Origin: PGYU01 sp964637845
Lineage (GTDB): Bacteria; Bacteroidota; Ignavibacteria; Kapaibacteriales; UBA2268
Assembly: GCA_964637845.1 (NCBI GenBank)
Contig: CAZWXI010000018.1
Location: 1-33,926 of the forward strand
Length of the DNA stretch: 33,926 nucleotides
Reading direction: 5' to 3'
In this document: positions 1-9,095 of the stretch, piece by piece
How the letters are laid out: every line of letters begins with the position of its first letter
Numbering within the stretch: the stretch's first letter is position 1
Made by a program: the position numbers and the translations under genes
Notes under the pieces: model-generated
Told to the model about the DNA's origin: nothing
Databases searched by the model: none
The model's input: only the letters and a program-made list of their open reading frames with translations

Positions 1-937
1 TCTTTTTATCAAAAGAAAAATCATTCCGAACGAGTAAATCATTCAGAGAATTATGGTAGCACTCTTCGGAACAAAAACCGAAATGTCTCTTATATTCATC
101 GGGCAACGCTATGATTTGGGCGTTGCAAGGTCCGTAACGGCAATTGAAGTATATATCAGCTGATTCTCCTGTATAGTGGCACTTAGTAATTACTATTTTA
201 TCTTCGTCATCGGTTACGGGGCAACTCACCCGCTCATCGAAAGTATATAAATTGCCCAACCAATGCTCGGTGCGGTATTTATTGACGTATTTCACAATAC
301 CACCATCGAGTTGAAAGACGCCCGGCATACCTTGCTCTTCGAGCATTGCAGCGAGCTTCTCGCAGCGGATTCCACCCGTGCAGTACATCACGACTGACTT
401 AGCGCCAAATTGCCTCTTATACTGTTCCACAAGTTGGGGAACTTCGCGGAACCGTATCGTACCCGCGGGAACAGCATTTTCGAAATGACCGAGTTTGTAC
501 TCATAATCATTTCGCATATCGAGAATTACGTAAGAATCATCATTCCGCTCCAATAATCGCTTGAAATCGTCAACAGAAATCTTGTGCGTTGCTTGGCGAA
601 TCTGCTCGGCAGTGAAAGTTTTGCCCAAAGCCACAATTTCCTTCCGATAACGTACAAGCATTTTATGAAATTTATGCCCGTCCACCTTGCACGCCTTTGC
701 GTCAATATCGGGAATATCCCGAAAATAGGGAATGCTGTCCAAATACAGTCTGTATGCCTTGATTTGCCCCGTTCTCCCAGTAAGAGTTGCACTTATGCCC
801 TCTTCACCGATGAATATTCTTCCACGCAGACCTATATCAAGGCAAAACTCACGATGAGCCGCAACTACTTCGCGTGCATCGGATATATCAACAAATTTAT
901 AAAAAGTAAGCAGAGTATAATTCAATTCTAGATACAT
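1..937 (-). CDS. trhO: tRNA uridine(34) hydroxylase, rhodanese family (partial, 3' end off the window)
   Basis: TrhO (YceA/UPF0176 family) hydroxylates wobble uridine 34 in tRNA to 5-hydroxyuridine, acting in the cytoplasm. I translated the minus strand from ATG at 937 to the window edge: 312 codons with no stop, so the 3' end is missing. Residues 1-100 form the family N-terminal domain. A rhodanese domain follows at about 120-225, with the diagnostic CTGGIRCEK loop at 186-194 and catalytic Cys186. A Cys-rich C-terminal segment (C253, C266, C271, C289, C293) resembles the metal-binding tail of long family members. The start lies 12 bases after the stop of the upstream 201-aa gene, so co-transcription is likely. 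No upstream in-frame start exists before that gene's stop, and no Shine-Dalgarno is obvious. Family assignment is firm; target tRNAs are known only from the family. Confidence 0.93.
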   Translation of the reverse strand, partial: MYLELNYTLLTFYKFVDISDAREVVAAHREFCLDIGLRGRIFIGEEGISATLTGRTGQIKAYRLYLDSIPYFRDIPDIDAKACKVDGHKFHKMLVRYRKEIVALGKTFTAEQIRQATHKISVDDFKRLLERNDDSYVILDMRNDYEYKLGHFENAVPAGTIRFREVPQLVEQYKRQFGAKSVVMYCTGGIRCEKLAAMLEEQGMPGVFQLDGGIVKYVNKYRTEHWLGNLYTFDERVSCPVTDDEDKIVITKCHYTGESADIYFNCRYGPCNAQIIALPDEYKRHFGFCSEECYHNSLNDLLVRNDFSFDKK

Positions 938-949
938 TTTGATACGGAA

Positions 950-1555
950 TTATATTTTTACCACGCCGTCTTCGGTTATTTTGCCGACAATATATTGCCT
1001 GCCACCTTCGAAACCGCAACCAACATATATTTCAGGATAATAAATAATAAACTCGTGCTTTATGATATCAAATCCAGAATTAATAAGGATAATCGTCAGT
1101 GCAGGCACGACGAAATTCAGCAACATATCAAATTCTTCGGGATTATTTTTCATGGCATTGGAAATTGCTTTGTATGCCTTGATTTCCGATGATTTCCCGC
1201 TTGCATCCCATAAATCAACAGCATACCAATCGCTCGGCTTATTGATTGGAGTTTGTTTCGAACCTTTGATAACAAGCTGAATTTCTGAAGCAGCATCTTC
1301 TTTCGACGAATCGGTTATAGCAAACCATATTGATTTAATCGAACCCGGAAGCGGGTCATCGGTTACTGTCTGCACGAGCCAATTCTCGAACTCGATGAGC
1401 GTCCTGTCGAAATCCACAGCCTTCAACGCCAGCATGTTGAACTCCGGCATGATTTTTTTAATACCCTCGACAAGCTCCTTTTTGGCAGAATCGAAGTCGA
1501 GCTTGCGGTCAATTAATGATTGTAAGAAATCATCGGCTTTACTCATTTCGGTCAT
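950..1555 (-). CDS. hypothetical protein, 201 aa, unrecognised
   Basis: I do not recognise this protein. It is predicted soluble: there is no signal peptide, and the one strongly hydrophobic stretch (about 146-158, FVVPALTIILINS) looks more like a buried strand or helix than a membrane anchor. The N-terminal 60 residues are helical and charged. The middle (about 70-125) alternates hydrophobic and polar residues, and the tail is aromatic and Gly-rich. The gene overlaps the 3' end of the upstream msrB by 17 bases. A second ATG at codon 4 would shorten the overlap to the msrB stop region, so translational coupling is likely either way. It sits between a methionine sulfoxide reductase and a tRNA hydroxylase. 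Base composition matches its neighbours. No function is claimed. Confidence 0.75.
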   Translation of the reverse strand: MTEMSKADDFLQSLIDRKLDFDSAKKELVEGIKKIMPEFNMLALKAVDFDRTLIEFENWLVQTVTDDPLPGSIKSIWFAITDSSKEDAASEIQLVIKGSKQTPINKPSDWYAVDLWDASGKSSEIKAYKAISNAMKNNPEEFDMLLNFVVPALTIILINSGFDIIKHEFIIYYPEIYVGCGFEGGRQYIVGKITEDGVVKI

Positions 1556-2048
1556 CTTTATTTTCTTCTACAAACTTTATTGAAACTGAATTAATGCAAT
1601 ATCTAAGTCCAGTTGGAGCGGGCCCGTCATTGAATACATGACCGAGATGACTACCACACTTCGAGCAAATCACCTCAGTCCTAATCATACCGTAGCTGTA
1701 ATCGGGAATTTCTTTAATGGCAGTGCTTTCGGCTACATCAGAAAAGCTGGGCCAACCGCAGTGGGAATTGAATTTTACGTCGGAGCCGAACAACAAATTA
1801 CCGCACCCGCGACAAGTATATTTCCCATCCTTGAAATGCAAATTGTACTCGCCTGTATGTGGACGTTCTGTCCCTTTAAGACGCAATACCCTGTATTCAT
1901 CTTCCGTAAGCAGTGCTTTCCATTCTTGGTCAGTTTTTTCTATCTCAAATTCCATCTCGCTTTCGATATTATTTTCTTTTGCAGTTTCTTGCGAACTACA
2001 AGATGCAAAAAAAAGCAAAAAAATTAGAATTGAAACCATATTTCGCAT
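1539..2048 (-). CDS. msrB: peptide-methionine (R)-S-oxide reductase MsrB, predicted lipoprotein
   Basis: MsrB reduces methionine-R-sulfoxide in damaged proteins. The enzyme domain spans about residues 38-160. It shows the family's two zinc-type Cys pairs (CRGCG and CSKCG), the HCGWPSF segment, and the GLRYCINS motif with catalytic Cys151. The first 17 residues are a short hydrophobic signal ending FASC, which reads as a lipobox with lipidation at Cys17, followed by an acidic linker. The enzyme is therefore probably anchored outside the cytoplasm, where it would repair envelope proteins. It needs an external electron donor, and none is encoded nearby. It overlaps the downstream 201-aa gene by 17 bases. 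The domain call is secure; the lipoprotein location is inferred from the N-terminus alone. Confidence 0.95.
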   Translation of the reverse strand: MRNMVSILIFLLFFASCSSQETAKENNIESEMEFEIEKTDQEWKALLTEDEYRVLRLKGTERPHTGEYNLHFKDGKYTCRGCGNLLFGSDVKFNSHCGWPSFSDVAESTAIKEIPDYSYGMIRTEVICSKCGSHLGHVFNDGPAPTGLRYCINSVSIKFVEENKDDRNE

Positions 2049-2145
2049 AAAGCAATCACCAATTATTTTTAATCTTACGTAAAACGTTCACATTGACTTT
2101 ATTATTTTGTTTACAAACCATTAGCTTGCTGCCCTAACTATTCAC

Positions 2146-3042
2146 TTACGACCAAAACTTCCTTCGCGGCTTACGTAAATCATAAATGTAGTTGCTGATT
2201 TCAGCCGCAAGCAAAATTATCAGCGCCGAGTAATAAATCCACAGAGCCATCGAAACTATAATGGCATAAGTCCCGTAAAATTTCCCGTAATTAGATATCG
2301 CCGTGATATACCACGCAAAGACCAATCTCGCCAATTCAATTCCCACAACGCAAATCAAAGTACTGACAATTCGGACAAACCTCGGAAGTAGCCTGTTCGG
2401 TACGAATTTAAAAATAAGATAAAACAATACAAATGATGTGGCTATGGAAGCACCTATAAGCACCATATCCCCGACAAAAGCACCTACAATATCAGGCAGC
2501 AAATCTCCCGTCAACTCTATTATGAAATTCACAATCGGTATCGCATAAGAATAAATCATCAAAAGCACAGAAAAGATAATAGTCAGTAAAATATCTTTCA
2601 AGCGATAAATTATAAATATGTTCGGCGACGGCAAATCGAAAATCGCATTCAGACCAGTTCGAATCGAACTAATCAAAATTGATGAAATCCACAACAAACC
2701 CAAAATACCTATTGAACCGAACAAAGTACTATGCGAAAAAATCTTATCAATTTCATGTATGACAGCATGAACAATTTCATAACTCGCTTCGGTTTGCGGC
2801 AGATAGTCATTCAGGAACTTTTCTAAGGTATCAGTAATTGCAGTTGCATCGAAAACCACACTAACAATGAAAATCACCATCAAAAAAAGCGGAATCATAT
2901 ATATCATTATATTAAAAGCAATCCCCGCGGCCAACATATAGAGGTGATGCTTCGATATCCTGTCGGTTAACTTATCGAGATGCTCATAAACACTGTAAAT
3001 TGCCCCTTTTTTGTCCCTAAACTGTCGAAATATATTCTTCAA
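2146..3042 (-). CDS. YihY/BrkB family inner-membrane protein (UPF0761)
   Basis: This is a polytopic membrane protein of the YihY/virulence factor BrkB family, whose biochemical role is not settled. The 298 residues match the usual family length. A cytoplasmic N-terminus is followed by the family signature near 38-53 (AAGIAFNIMIYMIPLF), about six membrane segments, the final WIYYSALIILLAAEI helix, and a short basic tail. The reading frame opens with TTG at 3042, because no in-frame ATG or GTG precedes it and the next ATG (codon 36) would cut into the conserved start of the domain. The exact start is therefore uncertain. It may be the first gene of a minus-strand run with msrB, although a 97-base gap separates them. 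A 66-base gap separates it from the divergent gene at 3109. Confidence 0.88.
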   Translation of the reverse strand: MKNIFRQFRDKKGAIYSVYEHLDKLTDRISKHHLYMLAAGIAFNIMIYMIPLFLMVIFIVSVVFDATAITDTLEKFLNDYLPQTEASYEIVHAVIHEIDKIFSHSTLFGSIGILGLLWISSILISSIRTGLNAIFDLPSPNIFIIYRLKDILLTIIFSVLLMIYSYAIPIVNFIIELTGDLLPDIVGAFVGDMVLIGASIATSFVLFYLIFKFVPNRLLPRFVRIVSTLICVVGIELARLVFAWYITAISNYGKFYGTYAIIVSMALWIYYSALIILLAAEISNYIYDLRKPRRKFWS

Positions 3043-3108
3043 AGCACCATCGAATTATTATTTTACTTACTTTTATTAGCTAAATTGAACATCGAAAATA
3101 AAAAATAA

Positions 3109-4779
3109 ATGAATAGAGTAGTCCTTTTATTTTGTGTTTTGCTCCCTTTCTGGTCATGTGCCAATATACAAGCCCCCTCAGGCGGTCCCGAAGATAAGAC
3201 ACCACCCGAGGTTGCAAGCTTTTCACCACAAAATAACACAACAAATTTCGCAGGCAAAGAACTCCGTATCCGCTTCACAAAGTATATGAATAAAGCAAAA
3301 GTCATCGAAAACCTTAGCATTGCACCTATTATTCCGCTAAAATTCGATTGGTCAAGCAAGGAACTAAGAATCAGATTTGACACTGAACTCGACACAAACC
3401 TGACATACCTTATTAATTTAGGCACCGACTACACCGATTTATACGGCAACAAACCCGAATCTGCATTCAATCTTGTATTCTCAGCAGGAAGCAATATTGA
3501 CAGCGGCACGATTGCAGGCAAAGCACCCGTGCATCAACCCGGCTACGTTGCTTTACTGTATTATTTGGAGAATAAGCATCCTGATACCATCAACCCTTCG
3601 CATACTCTGCCCGATTATCGCGTGCAATTAGGTACAAGCGGTGATTTCACTTTCTCGGCTCTCAAAGACGGCAACTATCGCCTGATGCTCATCAAAGACG
3701 AATTCCGCAACAACCTATACGAACCCGTAGATGCCTATTCATCTGCCACTGACGATATTAAAGTTACCGGATCTCGTTCAGTACCCATAAGAATTAAACC
3801 CGGTATAATATTAGACCGCCGCGGACCCGAACTCCGTGAGGTTTATCCCGAATACGGAGATTTCCTCGTAGCAACTTTCGACGAAGCCATTCCAATAGCA
3901 TACGTAAAAAAAGAAAATTTTAAGATAAGCGACGAGCAGAATCGAGAATTTCCGGTCGCATCAGTAATAAGCTACCCCGATGAGCCGAACAAAATACTAC
4001 TTTCGCTCGCTAATACACTCGATACAGCTACTACTTATACCTTAGCGGCTAATCACATCGTAATCCGGGATTCTTTAGGCAATCAAAGCCCCGATTCGCT
4101 CTTACAACGAAAGTTCAGACCCCCGACAAATGCCGACCCTACCATCCTGCGTATTTTCAGTTTCGATTTGGCTGATAGCGCAGGAAATTTACCTCTGAAG
4201 CCAATTTTTCGATTTATCTTCAATCGTGGCATCAATATTGACAGTGCTAAGATAAATGTAAAATTAACGAATGAAGCTGACGGAACCCACATCAAGACAC
4301 AAAATACATTGAAAATAGCAAATATTCTCGAAATCACCCCAGAGGATACATTGAGGGAACGAACAGGATATAATTTAGCTGTAACGCTTGGACTAATCGG
4401 CGAAAAAAATAATTTGAAATTAGATACCGCATTGACGAGATACTTCTCTACCGGCGGAAGACAACCCACCGGCTCGGCAAGCGGTACAGTCGAATTCCCC
4501 GATACCTTTTGCTCAGGTGAAATTTATTTGATTTTTACAGCTAAAGATAATACTCAGTACACCACCAAAGTCAATGCAAACACATGGCAGATTAGAGCAA
4601 TTCCCGAAGGCGAATACACAGTCGAAGCATTTTGCGATTTGAACAGCGATGGCAAATACTCCTATGGATTTCCTTTCCCATTTGAATTTTCCGAACCCTT
4701 TGTAATATTTGAAAATACATTAAACATTAAAGCCCGTTGGAGCATAGAAGATATAGTATTCAAAATAAATGGAAACTAA
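3109..4779 (+). CDS. Big_5 (SbsA Ig-like) domain lipoprotein
   Basis: This is a predicted surface or periplasmic lipoprotein. The signal ends FWSC with lipidation at Cys17, followed by the Bacteroidota-typical segment APSGGPEDKTPPEV and then an SbsA-type Ig-like domain (about 35-125) with the pattern LRIRFTKYMN. Further Ig-like or carboxypeptidase-regulatory-like beta domains fill the rest, including one near 155-225 and another near 480-550 (GEYTVEAFCDLNSDGKYSYG). The family occurs widely in Bacteroidota and has no defined function. The 3' end overlaps trkH by 11 bases, so the two genes are very probably co-transcribed. The link to potassium transport comes only from position. The start ATG is the first in frame and begins a good signal peptide. 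Confidence 0.88.
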   Translation: MNRVVLLFCVLLPFWSCANIQAPSGGPEDKTPPEVASFSPQNNTTNFAGKELRIRFTKYMNKAKVIENLSIAPIIPLKFDWSSKELRIRFDTELDTNLTYLINLGTDYTDLYGNKPESAFNLVFSAGSNIDSGTIAGKAPVHQPGYVALLYYLENKHPDTINPSHTLPDYRVQLGTSGDFTFSALKDGNYRLMLIKDEFRNNLYEPVDAYSSATDDIKVTGSRSVPIRIKPGIILDRRGPELREVYPEYGDFLVATFDEAIPIAYVKKENFKISDEQNREFPVASVISYPDEPNKILLSLANTLDTATTYTLAANHIVIRDSLGNQSPDSLLQRKFRPPTNADPTILRIFSFDLADSAGNLPLKPIFRFIFNRGINIDSAKINVKLTNEADGTHIKTQNTLKIANILEITPEDTLRERTGYNLAVTLGLIGEKNNLKLDTALTRYFSTGGRQPTGSASGTVEFPDTFCSGEIYLIFTAKDNTQYTTKVNANTWQIRAIPEGEYTVEAFCDLNSDGKYSYGFPFPFEFSEPFVIFENTLNIKARWSIEDIVFKINGN

Positions 4780-6544
4780 GCTCAAAAATAGCAAAATGGC
4801 TTCGTGGAAGTTGGCATTCGATATTACATTCATTACATCGGGTGTAACTGTACTTGTATGCCTAATCTTAATAATCGGTTTTTATCTTCCTCCCAGAACC
4901 GTTGACATAATAATCATCGTTGCCGACCTTGCCTTATTAACATATCTTTTGCAGGAAATCGGTCGCTGGTTTATAGTTGCAAGCTGGAAGCAGTATATCC
5001 GCGAACGTCGAGTAGAAAACATCGTCGCATTTCTGATAGTCTTCCAACTCTCATTCCCCGACGTTACCCTCTATGTACTTTCATTTATATTGCCTAAACT
5101 TGCTTTCCGTGATTTTCTGATGATTTACATGGGGATCATGTCCCTCACTCTGCTTTTTTTGATGGGAATTAAATTACTCCGGTACAATTATCTTATTTCG
5201 CGAATAAATCTGCACCCAGGAGCAATCATATCATTGAGCTTCCTACTGGCAATCATATTGGGAACATTTCTACTGATGCTCCCACGAGCAACACCGCCCG
5301 ATAATCCGATATCATTTATTGATGCACTGTTCACTTCCGCAAGCGCCGTTTGTGTTACAGGACTTGCCGTGCTCGATACGGGTAGAGATTTCACGACGAT
5401 AGGACACGTCTTCATAGCCTTCCTCATTCAAATCGGCGGTCTTGGAGTGATGACCCTGACCACTTTTTTTGCATTTGCCATTGCCGGAGGTTTAAGCCTT
5501 CGCGTTCGTATAATGATGCGTGATTTACTCTCACAAGAAAGTGTCGATGAAGTTAAGTCACTACTGCTTAAAATTCTCTTATTCACTTTACTTGTCGAAA
5601 TTGCGGGAAGCTTTGTCATGTATTTATCAATGGGCAAAAGTCTTACAAATTTCGATAAAGTAGAATATTATTATGCACTATTCCATGCCATTTCCGCATT
5701 TTGCAATGCGGGATTTTCTCTGTATTCCGACGGTTTGATGTATTTTACAATCCGGGAAAATCACACGTATATATGGACTATAGTTGTTTTAGTAGTTATA
5801 GGCGGGCTGGGATTTACTGTGATTATGAATCTGATTGCCAAATATCTCACAAAACGCAACAACAAAAATTACCGCTTGACACTCACGACTAAATTGACTC
5901 TAATCACCACAGGATCTCTCGTATTCGGAGGAACAGTATTAATAATGCTTTTTGAGCCCTGGGGTTACCTCCTTGGCGATACACTTTACGAAGAGTTTTA
6001 CCATGCAACATTTCTGTCTGTTTGTGCCCGAACTGCCGGATTTAACACAATTCCCACAGAGCTAATTAGCCATGCTACATTGATTTTAGTTATGTTTTTG
6101 ATGTGGATCGGCGCATCCCCCGGGTCAACGGGGGGCGGTATAAAAACAACTACTTTCGCCGTAACTGCCTATGCACTGTATTCAATGATTATAGGCAAAG
6201 AGCGCGTTGAAATTTTCAAACGAGAAATCAGCTATTCCACCATCAAGCAAGCATTCATGGTTGTTATAGCTTCAATATTATTTATTGTAGCAGGCTCAAC
6301 TCTACTCGTTTGGATGGAACCCTCAAAAGATACCACCGATTTAGTATTCGAAGTTGTGTCCGCCATTAATACAGTTGGATTATCACGCGGTGTTACCCCT
6401 GATTTAGGCACCGGCGCGAAAGTCTTAATTACATTATTAATGTATGTCGGCAGAGTAGGCGTACTAACATTTTTATTATCTTTGCATATTCCGAAAGCTG
6501 AACCACGATATAAACTTCCGGAGGAAAACGTTGTTGTCGGATAA
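4769..6544 (+). CDS. trkH: TrkH/KtrB family potassium uptake channel subunit
   Basis: This is the membrane subunit of a Trk/Ktr K+ uptake system. The four pore loops of the SKT superfamily are visible: CVTGLA (195-200), FCNAGFS (311-317), CARTAGFNT (419-427) and NTVGLS (534-539). Each holds the selectivity-filter glycine (198, 315, 424, 537). PGSTGGGIK at 451-459 and GRVGVLTF at 561-568 are further family landmarks. At 591 residues it is longer than the roughly 450-residue KtrB, with about 150 extra N-terminal residues carrying three or four additional membrane helices, as in other Bacteroidota TrkH. It overlaps the upstream lipoprotein gene by 11 bases and ends 8 bases before its regulator gene, so the genes form an operon. 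All four filter glycines are present, so the channel should be functional. Confidence 0.96.
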   Translation: METKLKNSKMASWKLAFDITFITSGVTVLVCLILIIGFYLPPRTVDIIIIVADLALLTYLLQEIGRWFIVASWKQYIRERRVENIVAFLIVFQLSFPDVTLYVLSFILPKLAFRDFLMIYMGIMSLTLLFLMGIKLLRYNYLISRINLHPGAIISLSFLLAIILGTFLLMLPRATPPDNPISFIDALFTSASAVCVTGLAVLDTGRDFTTIGHVFIAFLIQIGGLGVMTLTTFFAFAIAGGLSLRVRIMMRDLLSQESVDEVKSLLLKILLFTLLVEIAGSFVMYLSMGKSLTNFDKVEYYYALFHAISAFCNAGFSLYSDGLMYFTIRENHTYIWTIVVLVVIGGLGFTVIMNLIAKYLTKRNNKNYRLTLTTKLTLITTGSLVFGGTVLIMLFEPWGYLLGDTLYEEFYHATFLSVCARTAGFNTIPTELISHATLILVMFLMWIGASPGSTGGGIKTTTFAVTAYALYSMIIGKERVEIFKREISYSTIKQAFMVVIASILFIVAGSTLLVWMEPSKDTTDLVFEVVSAINTVGLSRGVTPDLGTGAKVLITLLMYVGRVGVLTFLLSLHIPKAEPRYKLPEENVVVG

Positions 6545-6552
6545 GGTAAAAT

Positions 6553-7260
6553 ATGGCTACAAAAAATAAGTTTTGCATTATAGGACTAGGTTATTTCGGG
6601 CTAAATTTAGCACTCAATTTAGCCGAAGAAGGCGCCGAAGTCCTTGCTATTGATATTCGTGAAGAAAGAACAGATTTGCTCCAAGACAAAGTCAGTCTTG
6701 CCGTAACTATGGATTCCACCGACATCAAGGCAATCCAAAGTCTTGGAATTCGAGATATGGATGCAATTATCGTTGCCATTGGCGAAGGATTCGAAGCATC
6801 CATAAACACAACGGCAATTTTGCAGGAAATCGGTTGCAAGCGTATTATAGTCCGAGCAATATCGCCCGTTCACGAAAGATTGCTCAAATTGATGAATATA
6901 CACGAATTATTAGTTCCTGAAGCCGAAGCCGCCGAACATCTCGCAAGCCGGCTTCTATTGCCCGGTTTAATCGAGTCATTTGAAATAAACCGCGATTACA
7001 GCATTTTCGAAATAAAAGTACCTAAACAATTCGTCTCGAAAAGTCTAATTGAAATTAATCTCAGGACAAGCTATAGCATGAACCTTGTCACAGTCAAACG
7101 CATCGTAAAAGTCAGAGGACTATTGACAAAAGGCGAGAAAGAAATAGTCGAAGTAATCGGCATACCGACGCCCGATTATAAATTTGTTCACAACGATATT
7201 CTCGTGCTTTTCGGCAAAGAAAATGATTTCCGAAACTTACTTTCTTTAGACGAAAAATGA
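6553..7260 (+). CDS. trkA: TrkA/KtrA family potassium channel regulatory subunit (RCK)
   Basis: This is the cytoplasmic gating ring of the K+ uptake system encoded just upstream. Residues 5-135 form the RCK_N Rossmann domain. It has the nucleotide-binding GLGYFG loop at 11-16 and an acidic residue (Asp34) at the end of the second strand, as expected for NAD(H) or ATP/ADP-type ligand binding. Residues 145-235 match the RCK_C (TrkA_C) domain. At 235 residues with a single RCK unit, it resembles KtrA more than the double-unit E. coli TrkA. A weak Shine-Dalgarno AAGG (6543-6546) lies six bases before the ATG. The stop overlaps the next start as ATGA, implying translational coupling. Confidence 0.95.
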   Translation: MATKNKFCIIGLGYFGLNLALNLAEEGAEVLAIDIREERTDLLQDKVSLAVTMDSTDIKAIQSLGIRDMDAIIVAIGEGFEASINTTAILQEIGCKRIIVRAISPVHERLLKLMNIHELLVPEAEAAEHLASRLLLPGLIESFEINRDYSIFEIKVPKQFVSKSLIEINLRTSYSMNLVTVKRIVKVRGLLTKGEKEIVEVIGIPTPDYKFVHNDILVLFGKENDFRNLLSLDEK

Positions 7261-9095
7261 TAATGCTTTTTCGGCTTATAATACTTTCGTGCCTAATCTG
7301 TGGTTCTCATGCCAATGCTTTCCAAATCGGCATCAGTATAAAATCCGAACCAATCAACTTATTCGAATTAAATACTAAATTCGACGATTTCGCCCCACGA
7401 TGGAACACTTGGGAGAATAAATTATATTTTAACAGCGCAACAAAAGGCATTTCAACATTTTATACTTCGGAATTTTCCGATGACTCGTTTTCTTCTCCCG
7501 CTATCGTCAAAAGCCCAATTAACCGAAAAAAAGACAGCCGTTCATACATAACATTCGTCAACCGTAACGAAGCAATACTGGGCTCTTACCACAACTACAA
7601 ACGACGCCCCTATATTAACTTACACACGAGCATTTTCGTCAAAAACGGATGGTCCGAACCCGAAATTCTGACAGCATTCCAAAATGAAGCATTTATATCT
7701 CATCCCACCGTATCACCCACAGGAGATTTATTGATTTTTGCCTCAGATATGGGTAACTCCGGCGGAGAGACAGACCTTTGGATGTCATGGAAAACCGGCG
7801 ACAATACATGGAGCATTCCCGTCAAGATTGACGAACTGAACTCGCACCGCAATGAAATAACACCCTATCTACACAGCTCCGACACATTGTTCTTTGCTTC
7901 CGACGGCTATGAAGGTCCCGGCGGTTATGACATTTACTATTCAGTATCTTCCGGCGGCAAATGGGAGCGACCTCGACCATTAAGCGAAATAAATACAGAG
8001 TATGATGAAAGTGACCCCGCAATCATCGCAGGCAACAAATTCATATTCGCATCAAATCGCCCGGGTGGTGCTGGCGCTTTGGATTTATACATGACTGAAA
8101 TCGCCTACAGTCACTCTCAAACAATTGCAACAGACACCCCAAAATTAAAAATCCAATTTCAAGTGGCAAACATCGGTGCCACAAAAGCTCAAAACCGATT
8201 CGTGTATCCCGCTGTAAATCATATACCCAAAATATATATTGATAATATATTCCTCCATGGAGTAAGCACCTCAAATTTCTTTCATGATTACTTGCGACAA
8301 ATATTCATATTTATGAAAGATGACACCAACATTGAATTGCTGACGGAATCAAACGAACACGGCAGAAGAGTTTGCGAACTACTAAACAATTGGGGCATAG
8401 AACCACACAGGACAAAACCCTCAATGCCAAATGCGAATCCACAATTGCTCGAAATAGAGCTTATTAATTGCAAAAACTGCAAAATCATCACTGCCAGTGA
8501 TTTACATTTTTCCGTTAAACCCGAGATGCTCGATATTGCAATTACCGGTACAAAGCTTCCCGAAGAATATAAAGTAAATCTTACGATGAAATACTCATCT
8601 CATAGCGAAATCGTTCATATCCCCGGAGATTCTCTGCCCGCAAGATTTTTGTACCCCATCTACAATTTTTCGCAAGCACTTTTTGCCTCTGACGACCTGA
8701 TTTTCACTCTTGAAATTCATTCGCATTCAAAGATTATCACCTCGACATCTAAAACTCTGCCAATTACACACACAGAAATCGGCGGCGAAATGACCATTTT
8801 TCACGAAAATCGTATATTCAAAGCACACCCACTGCCTTGTTTCGAGGGTAAACCCGTTGTTAAAAATGAAAATATCGCTGGCTTTCTCAATTATATAACC
8901 GAGAAAATTACTCCCCGAAGCCGTGTGGCAATATTTTATACAGAGGACGTAAATTCCAAATATTCAAGAGACTTTGTAAGTCAACTTTCCGGACGAACAG
9001 GCACACGAAATATCAGCACCGTAAAAATTAATCCAGATACACTACCAAAGTCTTTCGATGCACAAAATTCGATTATTATCGGGATTACCGATTGA
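7257..9095 (+). CDS. secreted PD40 beta-propeller protein, possible degenerate OmpA-like segments
   Basis: An N-terminal signal peptide (about 1-22, ending near SHANA) suggests export. Residues about 55-285 contain PD40/TolB-like propeller blades, recognisable by repeats such as SPTGDLLIFASD, SSDTLFFASDGYEGPGGYDIYY and GNKFIFASNRPGGAGALDLY. Bacteroidota proteins with such blades often continue into a peptidoglycan-binding OmpA domain. Here two later stretches (about 326-390 and 513-611) only loosely recall that fold, for example IELLTESNEHGRRVCELLNN, and the key residues are not clear. Function is unknown. The gene starts inside the trkA stop (ATGA overlap) and its end overlaps the convergent protease gene by 11 bases. 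No T9SS sorting domain is present. The propeller call is good; the OmpA resemblance is tentative. Confidence 0.83.
   Translation: MIMLFRLIILSCLICGSHANAFQIGISIKSEPINLFELNTKFDDFAPRWNTWENKLYFNSATKGISTFYTSEFSDDSFSSPAIVKSPINRKKDSRSYITFVNRNEAILGSYHNYKRRPYINLHTSIFVKNGWSEPEILTAFQNEAFISHPTVSPTGDLLIFASDMGNSGGETDLWMSWKTGDNTWSIPVKIDELNSHRNEITPYLHSSDTLFFASDGYEGPGGYDIYYSVSSGGKWERPRPLSEINTEYDESDPAIIAGNKFIFASNRPGGAGALDLYMTEIAYSHSQTIATDTPKLKIQFQVANIGATKAQNRFVYPAVNHIPKIYIDNIFLHGVSTSNFFHDYLRQIFIFMKDDTNIELLTESNEHGRRVCELLNNWGIEPHRTKPSMPNANPQLLEIELINCKNCKIITASDLHFSVKPEMLDIAITGTKLPEEYKVNLTMKYSSHSEIVHIPGDSLPARFLYPIYNFSQALFASDDLIFTLEIHSHSKIITSTSKTLPITHTEIGGEMTIFHENRIFKAHPLPCFEGKPVVKNENIAGFLNYITEKITPRSRVAIFYTEDVNSKYSRDFVSQLSGRTGTRNISTVKINPDTLPKSFDAQNSIIIGITD

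Noticed and set aside
526..931. Short ORFs on both strands at the left end (88 and 115 aa)
   Set aside because: They lie in other frames over trhO, whose long open frame with the CTGGIRCEK motif explains the region.
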